A stretch of 64,000 nucleotides of DNA from Istiophorus platypterus (Eukaryota > Chordata > Actinopteri > Istiophoriformes > Istiophoridae): NCBI GenBank assembly GCA_016859345.1, contig CM029129.1, positions 19,876,695-19,940,694 on the forward strand, written 5' to 3'. Shown here piece by piece: positions 49,849 through 60,384 of this stretch. Position 1 is the stretch's first letter. Every line of letters starts with the position of its first letter. The notes under the pieces were generated by a model. That model saw only the letters and a list, made by a program, of their open reading frames with translations. It was not told the DNA's origin and made no database searches. Made by a program: the position numbers and the translations under genes.

Positions 49849-50492
49849 ATGTGTGTGGTCTGTCATTTTCAAAGAACTCAACTGACCTGTATGGAGCTCA
49901 GACTTTAACCTACTTACCCTCCCAAACACTCGCTCACATAAAAAGGCAAGTGCAACTAAATGTGATTAAATAATTTGATTTTAACATTGACAGCCCTTGA
50001 ACTTCCATAATTCGGATCTCAGAGTAAAGAAAGCAAAGTGAAACTAGTCAACCATGGCCTCTGTAGGTTTTACATTATGAGATAAAGGATAATAAATGCT
50101 AAGACTTTGTTATCTGTAAGTGAGTTAACACTCCTGCCCAAGCAGCTCCTTAACTGATAATCACGGTAACACACTGGCCTGGTGTTGGTGTATTACTTAA
50201 TCAAATAATTGCCCAGACATGATATATGATCCGGTCACGGCCCTCGCTTGTATTCCCGCAGTCTCTTAGCTCCATTTATCTCAGAGAGCCGCTGCCTTAT
50301 TGAGCCAGGGAGGAGGGGCCTCAGAGCAGATGGATACACCCTCACGAGCCGAGTGACACTAACAAGGTTCTGATGGTGGATGTGAGCGAGTTGATGGATA
50401 TAGTGGATGGCTATGGAGTATAACGGTGTCAGGCGTCTCGAGGCCTTTCACCAGAGCAGCGAGCAGAGGGAAACACGGGGGGATCTGGCACC
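47452..50492. other. Spacer between htr3b and htr3a; no gene seen
   Basis: htr3b 3'UTR occupies the first about 250 bp (AATAAA at 47681). The rest holds a conserved-looking stretch (48080-48570), a long (GT)n (49791-49857) and a GC-richer stretch just before htr3a (50180-50490) that is probably its promoter. Confidence 0.55.
49791..49857. repeat. (GT)n microsatellite upstream of htr3a
   Basis: About 65 bp of GT dinucleotides some 640 bp before the htr3a start codon. Confidence 0.95.
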
Positions 50493-50562
50493 ATGAGACT
50501 CTCGCCGGCCTGCACAGCACTGGTTTTCCTTCTGATTCAAGGGGCGTCAAGAGCGTGCACAG
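50493..50562 (+). CDS. htr3a: htr3a first coding exon: signal peptide
   Basis: ATG in a good context (ggcaccATGA). Encodes MRLSPACTALVFLLIQGASR then ACT plus one base, ending at donor gtacgg. This is a typical cleavable signal sequence. Confidence 0.9.
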
Positions 50563-53500
50563 GTACGGCAGCTGCTGCTTTACAAGGCTCTCAGATATTT
50601 AACTGTCAGCCCAAGTGTACGGCATGATGATTCCGTTTACTCTTATTTTACAGCACGTTTTGGAGTCATAGACACTAGAGATCAGTATTTCGTCTGTGTG
50701 AAGGTTACACCAAGCGGTTATGAATTTTTGACATTGTTGCTCTGAGATACACGTACTAAAAATATAGATCTTAACATTTTTTGAATTGCTCAATCTGTGT
50801 ACTCTCATTTATAGAGATAAAAGCGCAGCACACACACACAGACACACACACACACACACGCACACATGCACACACTGAAATAAAAGTTGAATCATTGAAT
50901 AAAATAGCAACCAATTAATATAATCTTGCTTGAAGGAAAACAATATTTTATAAAAACATTTCTTGCCTGGAAATTTCAAAATTGAATTCAATTTACTGTA
51001 GAACTTAGTGTTTTTAGTGTTTACTGCTGCTTGAAACACAGAGAAAATATTCCGAATTTCAAAATAAACTATTCATGTATTTAATTTGTAGGCTTTTCAC
51101 TTCCATATATGTAGAATTTTAAGCTAATGAACAATATAATTAATTGATATTTATTTTATTATCCATGGTGATTTACAAAAGTGAAGATTTTTTTCTTTTC
51201 GGTTCCTACCAGTCATATTTAAGTAGCATTTTGTTAAGGAAAACTTTCTGTCTAGTGCCAGTTAACGAGATCAAAACAAAGAAACTATTTATGTCAATGA
51301 CGATTACCTCTATAAATATAACTTCTTATAAATGTGCTCTATTAAACACTATTTATCCAATATCTTCTTTGCACTGTAAAAGCAGACTTTTTTTGTGAAT
51401 TTTCAGTCAAGAAACTGGGAAGCAGCACAGGAAGATTTGCCAATGCCACCTTAGTGCGCCTGTCGGAGTTTTTGAGCGCCGGGTATAAGAAAGGAGTGAG
51501 ACCGGTGAAAGACTGGAGGACGTCCACCAAAGTGGCCATAGACCTGATGGTTTACTCTATTCTCAATGTGGTGAGTCCACACATCCAGTAGTAACCTGCC
51601 CTTTTAATTATTGTTTACATGCTTTAATTCATCCACATAATTATCTGCATTACACATACAAGCAAACCTAACTGAGGCTTTAAAGGGTACAGTTACATTA
51701 AATGAATACAAAAACATGGGTGGATTAACTTGCTATGGTGCCCTTGGGCAAATATTTGCTGCTGGTATTATAGAGAATGTCATATGTCTGAGTACTACCT
51801 GGAAAATTGTTTTTTCTGACAACTCTTACCCCCCCCCCTTTTTTTTTACCACTACAGGATGAGAAGAACCAGGTTTTGACAACATATGTGTGGTACAGAC
51901 AAGTAAGACGAATTGATTTCCAATAATCATAACATCTACCATGACCTGGCTTCTTTGGATCATCCCATGACCTTGGCATTATAGGACTCTGAGTGGTTTT
52001 GAGATATTAAGCTTTCAAAGTCTTCCCCTTACTGTAGATAAAAAAGCTAATAGGCCCATGTTGAAAAGATCTCTGTTTTTTTGCAAAATAACACAGACCC
52101 TAAAGTCAAACCAAATATGAAATATCAAAATCCTATCACATTCATAAATTGATTTCAGAGGATGTGTTCTGCAGATAAAACCTGTCAATTCAGAGCTATT
52201 TTTCAAACTGGAATTATAAGGTCCTATCTGCTTAGGCAGGATAAAAAACCAAAGTCTTTCAGCCTTATTTTGTTTTGATATGTCATTGCATTAATTACTG
52301 ACAAAGTTATGAAGAACATACTTTAGACATAAAAACCTTTCTTTCCAGCATCAGCCTGGAGATACAGGGAAAAATCCAAAAATGTGACATTTCATAGGAA
52401 ATAGAAATGAATTCTTCACAATCTCATGGTCTTTTTGGTCTCTTTAATCTCAGTCACTGAGCAGCTAAGTTACACAGTGAAGAGGTGGAACGTGACTCGT
52501 CCTCCTGTGAACATTTCGAACAATGATCGGTGCTTTGTTGAGAGAACCTTATAGAACCAAGTTAGAGAATGAGTTTGCAGATGGAATCTTTTCTTTTTTC
52601 AAATTATAAGTCAAGAACTAGATTAAACTAAAAATAGATCCATTCAAAATGTTAATAACTTATCAAAGAGCAGTAGCAGTAATATTTGTATGAATAACAA
52701 CTTTTTGAAAGAAAATGTCAATGTTGTACAATTCAAAGGTCATGATCTATCTATTTTTTATTTTATCCCTTCATAATGGAAAATGGAAAGTTTTTTCAGT
52801 ATGATTTGCAAAGTTTGTTTCTCTTTTCTGACACGAAGCAATGAAAAAATATCTATTTTTTAAAATAATATTTTCATGGTGTTGACTCATTTAGTTTCTT
52901 CTGTACTTGAATATTTCAGTCATGGACGGATGAATTCCTGGTCTGGAACCCAGAAGACTTTGATGAAGTCAAACAAGTTTCTATACCCACTGCTAATATC
53001 TGGGTGCCTGACATCCTCATTAATGAGTTGTAAGAGCTGCTGCTGTTATTGCCATTATTTCTACTCTTCTGTTATTCTAACAGGGCTGGAGCCAGCCTTT
53101 CTTTGCTCCTTAACAGCCCTGCTGTCATTTCTGTCTCACTTGTAGTGTAGACGTTGGGAAATCTCCAGACATTCCTTATGTCTATGTGACACATGATGGT
53201 CTGGTGCGCAACTATAAGCCCATCCAGGTTGTCACGGCCTGCACTCTCAACATCTACAACTTCCCATTTGATGTGCAGAAATGTAGCCTCACTTTCCAGA
53301 GCTGGCTCCATACCAGTAAGACATTGTTCATTCACTTAACTTTCTCTTGTTGTTTAAAACCTGTACAGATTCTCATGCGCTTTAAAAGTTCTTCATAAAT
53401 TTAATCTATCATACAGAAAAAAAAAATCACCATCAGGATCTGCATTTCAATGATTAATTTGAGACTGTATAAACCAACTAAATCACATTTGGGAAAAAAT

Positions 53501-54372
53501 GCTTTCTGGAAATAAATTCTAGTAGCTACAATAGGTAGGGAGGTGTTCACTTTTTGTTAGCTAAAGTTTTTCCTAATAATAATAACAACAACAACAACAA
53601 CAACGATAATTATTATTATTATTATTTCTTTCTAACCATGGCAATGAAGGTCCTGTAACAACAATAATAAAAAAAAAATTGTAATAAACCAGAATTCTGT
53701 AATTTCTATGCCAAACGTGCATTCATTTTTTCTTATGGAGAAATCGCTTAAAAATGCCTTAAATATATTGCCGTACAAGGGTTGCGATGATTGTGGATAA
53801 ATACGTTTTGATGTAATCTGTTAACATGGTCAAAAATGTCCACCGGCATTGGAAAATAGCATCCAACTCTCACTTCAGCTCTTCTCATCAAGACACGAAT
53901 AGACCAATTAGTGTGTTCTGTGCGTCCATTACCACTCTCCCGCTGTGACATGTGCTTGGAGAGCAGATCGGTAGGTAAAGGGTAACTTGTTGCCATGACC
54001 GTCTCACGCTGTTCCCTACACTGTGTTCAATCCGTAGTTGATGACATCAACATCACCCTAATGCGAAGCCCAGAGGAGCTCAGGGAGGACAAGAGTGTCT
54101 TCATGAACCAAGGGGAGTGGGAGCTGCTCCATGTACTGTCCAACTACAAGATCTTCAGTGTGGACAATGACGACTATTACGCGGAGATGAAGTTCCATGT
54201 GAGTATATGAAATGACGACCAAGATTTCATGTGGAGCATAAATGGTGCATTGCGGGTCAAGGGTTTACTCTTTAGGTGACCCGGCAGCCTGCTGTTATTG
54301 TACATGTTCTTTGTCCTCTGCTACCTCCTGCTGTATTGACCAAAACTGTTTTCCCATCAATAACAACACACA

Positions 54373-54455
<83 letters not shown>

Positions 54456-56158
54456 TTGGCAAAATTACATGTACTTGCATTCAATTCCAGGGGACTTGAC
54501 CAAACCTTTTCTTTTAAAAATTATCAGAGGGGACTTGTGTGTGTATGGAGACAGGTGGATAGTCATGAAACTGTGCTAACTTCCAGCCTAGCTCAGCATA
54601 TAAACTGGAAACCATAACTGTGGTCACCTATGTTATCTTGCGCCTGTGATATAGCCAGAAATGCAGATTAGGCGGATGTATGAAATGTTGTTTTTACAGA
54701 TCTGTTTGCTTATGGCTGAAACCAACAAGATGCATTGCGTCAATTAGTGACAGACTTAGCTAACCATCTCCTGCCTTTTCACTTGAACTGAAACTACATT
54801 TCCCAGGTGGTGATCCGGCGGCGGCCATTGTTCTACACTGTGAACCTGCTGCTGCCCAGTATCTTCTTGATGGTGATGGACATTGTTGGTTTCTATCTGC
54901 CACCAGACAGTGGGGAGCGGGTTTCCTTCAAGATCACTTTGCTGCTGGGCTACTCTGTCTTCCTCATCATTGTATCCGACACTCTGCCGGCCACTGCCAT
55001 AGGAACCCCGCTGATAGGTGACCGGGATCTATTATCGTTCATCAGCAGTTTGCATTCAGAACAGGATCTCCACAAGGCGCTTATGAGTTTAAGATACTTT
55101 GCCTGAAAACAATCTTATATTGCCTCTGATCTACTGTAGACGTTAAAAATAAACAAAACAAAACGAAGCTACTGTTAGGAGTGAACAGTTTTAGAGACCA
55201 AAATTGAGCTGCAAGTACCCTGCAAGGCAAGCATGCAGGGACAGGCTGGTGAGGGTAAAGCAAGTTCTGAGAGTGAAATCAAGTCAAGCAGGTATTTCGG
55301 AGGGCTGGAGACTATCCCAGAATGCACTGGGTGGAAGGCACATGCAGACTCCACGATGTAATCTCCAAAAAGTAGCCGGAATGAGACCACTGAGGCGTCG
55401 TCTCTGCACCCACCAAGTATTTTAGAAGTGAAAATGATGTTGTACAATCCTACTACTATTTGCTTTTAAGAATATCCGCAAGGGGTTCATTATCAAACAC
55501 TTTATCTTACCTGCCCTGTAGGTGTGTACTTCGTGGTTTGCATGGCCCTCCTGGTGATCAGTCTGACAGAAACCGTGCTGATTGTGCGCCTGGTCCACAA
55601 GCAGGATCTGCAGCCCCCTGTGCCACACTGGGTAAAGTACCTGGTGCTGGAGAGAGCTCCAGTCCTCTTCTGCATCCACAAGAAGCACCGCCTCTGCTCC
55701 AGACTATCCTCCCAGGCCTCCGACCTGGAGCACTACAAGGACAACAACTATGGGACTGGTAAGGTACAGGTGAAAGCGTGTAAAGTGGTGGTTTTCATTC
55801 TTGTGCCATTAATGAAGAGCAGCTCTCACTGTCCCATCCCGCAGCCCGATGCACCCACCACCACCACACCTGTGAGGTAGGTCAAAGGCTCAGCCAGCAC
55901 GACAGAGAAGGCGCGCTGCTCGGGCTTGGCCTGCCCCCCTCCAGGGACCCTACGCCACCCGTCATGGACAACATCCTGCACGAGGTGACGGTGATACGCC
56001 ACTTCCTGGAGAAGAGGGACAGGTGCCGGGAGGTTGCCAAGGAGTGGCTGCAGGTTGGCTACGTGCTGGATGTGCTTCTCTTCAGAGTCTACTTAGTGGC
56101 CATGGTGGCTTATACCATCACACTGGGCACCCTGTGGTCAGTGTGGCAGGTTGCTTGA
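50493..56158 (+). CDS. htr3a: 5-hydroxytryptamine receptor 3A subunit (9 coding exons)
   Basis: Serotonin-gated cation channel subunit that can form homopentamers. Exons: 50493-50562, 51407-51570, 51858-51902, 52920-53029, 53146-53315, 54038-54198, 54807-55017, 55522-55758, 55845-56158. All phases agree, giving 493 aa (human about 478). Extracellular numbering happens to match human: W90 (loop D), E129 (loop A), Y143 and Y153 (loop E), Cys-loop C162-C176, W183 (loop B), Y234 (loop C). Loop F carries M195 where human has W195. M2 SGERVSFKITLLLGYSVFLI keeps E277 at -1', L287 at 9' and D298 at 20', with SDTLPATAIGTPLIG after it, identical in type to human 3A. The MA helix EKRDRCREVAKEWLQVG has R451, K455, Q459 at the three positions that are arginines in human. 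M4 ends WSVWQVA. Last intron is only 86 nt. AATAAA at 56821 is a candidate polyadenylation signal. Confidence 0.97.
50829..50875. repeat. (AC)n microsatellite in htr3a intron 1
   Basis: About 45 bp of AC repeats, slightly interrupted. Confidence 0.9.
53146..53315 (+). CDS. htr3a: htr3a exon 5: loop E, Cys-loop and TrpB
   Basis: Encodes VDVGKSPDIPYVYVTHDG, then CTLNIYNFPFDVQKC and SWLHT. C162-C176 form the signature disulphide and W183 the cation-pi contact for serotonin in the family. Confidence 0.96.
54366..54453. repeat. (AC)n microsatellite in htr3a intron 6
   Basis: About 88 bp of AC dinucleotides, the longest dinucleotide array in the window. Confidence 0.97.
54807..55017 (+). CDS. htr3a: htr3a exon 7: M1 and pore-lining M2
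   Basis: Encodes VVIRRRPLFYTVNLLLPSIF, then the GERVSFKITLLLGYSVFL pore helix, ending in GTPLI plus one base at donor gtgacc. Contains E277 (-1') and D298 (20'), the charged rings that favour cations. Confidence 0.97.
55845..56158 (+). CDS. htr3a: htr3a last exon: M3-M4 loop, MA helix, M4
   Basis: Starts after acceptor cccgcag with a frame that fits exon 8 phase 1 and reaches VMDNILHEVTVIRHFLEKRD without stops. The alternative acceptor ctccag nearer the MA helix is in the wrong phase. A tetra-histidine (CTHHHHTC) occurs early in the loop. Confidence 0.88.
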
Positions 56159-59100
56159 GTCTTGCAGCTGTGATGATGAGGACACAAGTTTGGTAGTTGG
56201 AGATAAAAAGTCCAGACTTAGCAGCTCTGTGCCCTATGTAGTTCAGTGGATACAGGGAGGCACTCGTAAAGAAATGGAACATGGAAACGGTTCCAGTAAT
56301 TTGGGGCTTACGTACATCCAAAGTTTAAGTGCCCAATTGTTTTTGCCACTACTATATCCCTACAAACAATGTTATTGGTATCACAATATTAGGTTTGATC
56401 AGAGAGTTTTAGTTCCATGATGAAAATGCTTAGATGCTTTTCAGGGGCAGCCAAAGGCAGTCCAACGTCCTCATGCACTATGTGATGTGTGTGATATTAC
56501 TATCATTATTCATAAAAGAAAGTGATGACAAAAAAAAAGAAAATAGTATAGTATAGTAAGGATCTGTTTAGTACAGTTTTTTCTTTTCACATTAAGTACA
56601 AATAACAGTATTGGAAAAGAAACATGTAGTTATTTACTTGAATTGTGAGAAATGGAGTGGTGGACTTGCGTACTTTACTTGTTTCAAGGTGTCACTGATG
56701 GTTCAGGAGACTTTAAAAGGTACATTAATTTAGAAGAGCTCAGTTCTGGGGGGGGGGGGGGGGGGGTTGCTTTTTGGGATGAAATTAGAAACAATAATTA
56801 CCACAGTTTTCATCTAATTGAATAAAGTATTAATATCTGTAAGAACCTACACTGGTCATACCTTTATAAACCGTTGTGATAAAGGTGAAACCTGAAGAAA
56901 CAAAACCTGGACACATCCACCAGTGAAAATACAGCAAAGAGTAAAACTAAGAGACAGGTTGGTGACCAGTAGGTTATCTGGTAACTTCAGAGTTTTCTAA
57001 ATCTAACCTAATCTGCTCTAAATATTTGAAGTATGCAACTGTACATGGATTCATAAATAAGGAATTTATATCAGTGGGAGTAGTAACTACATATAATGAC
57101 CTGTTTTGCACTACATGTAAATTAAAGACAACACTGAATGCTACTGTATGTTCCCTTTGTGTTGAATATGAAATTTATTAAAGTATAGACATTCACACAG
57201 ATTGTTGAAGAGAAGCATTATGTTTATTTTCATGTCCTGATAAATCACAAGTCTGTGAATAATATAGCGGAAACTTGTAAAGCTCGTATAATAAAATCCA
57301 ATATGATATGACTGTGTTGCTTTGTAATCAGGAAATGAAATGTAATTAAAAGTAATTAAATGATTAAAAAGGAACAGAACTGCATTTATGCATAATAATA
57401 CGCACGAGAATGAGCAGATGTACCAAATTTTACTAGTAAAGTGCTCCACGTGGTTAAGTGCCACACTTCTCAATCAGTGTTAACCCGTCCAGTTCACCAC
57501 AGCAGCCAGAGGATGGCACTATGTACAACAACATCAGTCTTCCCAGAGCACTGAAAGCAAGGTCGTCATTCTATCAGCGGCCTGTTTGTATAGCTCCCAA
57601 ATAATTTTAACACTGAATGCACAGGGGAATATGTTTATGATATTTGGTGGTATTTACTTATGTTTGACATCTTATGCTCTACCAAGGAAAGTCAATACAT
57701 GTATGATACTGAATTTATTTTGTGGATATTGTTTTTCTCGTGCTACCACTTGGACGGTCTCAGTAAATATTAGTGTAACTTATCAATCAGATAGGCTTTA
57801 TTGATGTATCCCTTTGCGCAAGATGAAAACACGATGTGAAAGAGATAAATCACGACGGGAGAAAAAAAAAATGTCTGTGTATTCGAATGGAGTTTGTGTT
57901 TAAGTGCTAAGCCTCATTGTTCACAATGTCAAACAACAGTTCCTCATTTAAATGCTGCAGTCTTTCCTGAGCTTTCATTTTGTTGCTATATTGTTGTTTT
58001 AAAACCTTCCATCAGGCAGCATATGCTACACGTGTTAATGCCAAGCTAACGCTGTTGGACATAAAGTGTGTCTGCTGTTGTTGACTGACTGACTGATCGA
58101 ACTGGGAACGTTCTTGCCAGAAGATTCTCAAACTAGTGCATTCATGTCATTCTCGGTAAATCTTAGCCAAGGATCTAAAATATGGGATGTCCAAGCCCCC
58201 CTTAGGACTAATTACACCCCTTACTTGCAAGAACATTTCCCCTGATGTAGAGAAATTACACAAATTTAAATTGTATGGTGACCTAACTGGAGGCATATCC
58301 ATCCCATGGATCCTCTAGTTTATTGTTAAGTCAAGTTGGATTTATCTGTGTCACAGATGTTAAAGGCAAGGCTTTTAATGCCTGTTCACCACCCTGAGTC
58401 TGTTTCAGTTTGTCTGTTTTAGGGTCATATGGTCTGGTTTAAAAAACAGTGTGGTTTAGAGAGAATCAATAAGGCTTTAATTCAGACCTTCATTTTAACC
58501 CCCCCCCCCCCCCCCCACAGCAAGGAACTTCAGGATTATAACTTTAGTAATGAAGGCTGGCAAACTAAAGAATACAGCCTTTTATATATATGGGTCAAAG
58601 ATCAGTGCCGAAACCTCATGCTGCAACACAAAGACCCTCCAGTGTTCACACTGCCATCCTGACAAACCATTCACCAATCCCCTGCCCCTTCCTTCCTAGT
58701 TCCCCAAAATAAGATCAAAGTCAGACCAAAGCAACAAGTATAACAAAACCATTCACAGTTACAGTTGTTCTCTTATTTCCTGTTTTTGTTTTCTTTCAAA
58801 ATCTAAAGAAGTAAAATAAAAGAAAGAAAGAAAGCAAATAAAGAAAGAAATAAAATAGAAAATAAATGCAAAGCTGGAATGTGTTATGGGTTTTAATACT
58901 TATAAGGGGATGCATAAGTGAACAGAGAAAGTGGAGAGCTGCCTCATTAGTTTCAAATACACTGAAGCCAAGATCTGATCCTGTGTTCCAGAGGGAGGAA
59001 ATGAACAAATGTAGTGGCATTATTGGGACATATTAGAAACACTTTTGACGCAATGTTTATTTGTTGGACGTGCAGAGAGGCCCGTCTTGTCGAGCTTTAT

Positions 59101-59382
59101 TGGGGATGAAATTACGGCGTCTGCACACAGCTGACTATGAAGATTTATTACTTTCTCTGATGAATTTCAAAATTTCAACACATTATAGGACCATGCCGGG
59201 TTTTTTTGCATGTTTTAGCATATTATTTGCAAATCAAGTACCTGCAGCATTATATCCAAGCAGTTCCGAAGCACCTTGTGTGCATTATGCGTCATATGAA
59301 GGTGATGAAGGCTCAACTAGTAAGGCTGCACTGATGTGGGAATACCTCATTGCTAGTGCATTGAATTTAATATCGTGACAAG

Positions 59383-59799
59383 TAAAGGTGCTACATGTAT
59401 GTTTTTTTAAAAACATTTCAACATAGCCAACATAAGCATCGCCAGCTGTTACCTACCACTCTAGAGGAAACAATGTGAGTTCAGCATCAAAAATCATTCC
59501 TCTATTCTCCGAGGGCTGTCGCCAACAACGGCAGTGTTAACTCCTGTTTTGCTATTTCTACTGAAGTTGGCATGCTAACCAGCTAGCTGTGGCCCATCTC
59601 ACAATACCACTTTGCGACAGTGAGCGTCACTGTAGCGTCCAATCTACCCTCAGTCCATGCTGAGAGAATGAAAAACTAGGTTTATTCTAACCTCTTGTCT
59701 TGTACATGCAACCATGGCTGAAGCTCTTGTTAAGTAAACAGCTGTCAATGCTAACGTTGGCTATGTGGCAGTTGCAAAAACATACATATAGCACCTTTA
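59383..59799. mobile_element. MITE with 24-bp inverted termini
   Basis: The left end reads taaaggtgctacatgtatgt; the reverse complement of the right end reads taaaggtgctatatgtatgt. The interior includes 'gcatgctaaccagctagctg' and 'ttaagtaaacagctgtcaat', which I recognise from an abundant teleost non-autonomous element. Length about 417 bp, non-coding. Confidence 0.8.
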
Positions 59800-60145
59800 A
59801 ACGATGGTTAAGGTAAGGGAGTCATTTTGTTTTCCCCCACTCTGCTTCAGTAGTACATCTTCATACCCTCTGGAAATTGGGATATTTTCCTCATCAAAAG
59901 CCTTTAAACCAGCCTACTGAAATATGCCTCTGTGGTTGGAAAGGCTTGGGGAGCATGGGGAGATTTTGGGCCAATGGCGGCATTAGAGGAAAGGTCACGT
60001 CGCAATAATCGGTACGAAACATCCAATAGGAGCTATGACTATTGTACCAAATGACAAAGTAATCCTGTGATAGTTGTGGAGATGATTTAATCAAACACTG
60101 TCTCCTGAAATTGTTTATAGACTAATTTTCACCAGCAAATAAAAA

Positions 60146-60384
60146 GGACTGCACTTCCGTAGTGTTTCTTTTTTTTTTTTTAAATCAAAGCGATTTACAC
60201 TACATGCCACATTCAACCATTCACACACACACACACACACACACTAAGACACATTGGGGGCGATTTCGGGCTCAGTATCTTGCTCAATGACACTTCAACA
60301 TGTGGACTGGAGGAGCCGGGGATTGAAACAACCTCTTTCCGGTTATTGGACAACCCGCTCTACCTCCTGAGCCACAGCCGCCCA
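60146..60384 (-). mobile_element. tRNA-derived SINE
   Basis: On the minus strand it starts tgggcggctgtggctcagga (box A-like TGGCTCAGGAGG), then GGTTTCAATCC (box B-like), then 'ccggctcctccagt', 'gtcattgagcaagatactga' and a tail near 'aagtgcagtcc'. This is the order of a very common teleost SINE. A short (GT)n lies inside at about 60222-60245. Confidence 0.85.

Noticed and set aside
54276..54617. 113-codon frame rich in His-Thr
   Set aside because: It is translation of the (AC)n microsatellite in htr3a intron 6.
55912..55963. Acceptor ctccag (ending near 55943) as the start of the last htr3a exon
   Set aside because: Entry would need phase 2 whereas exon 8 ends in phase 1; the acceptor at 55843-55844 keeps the frame.
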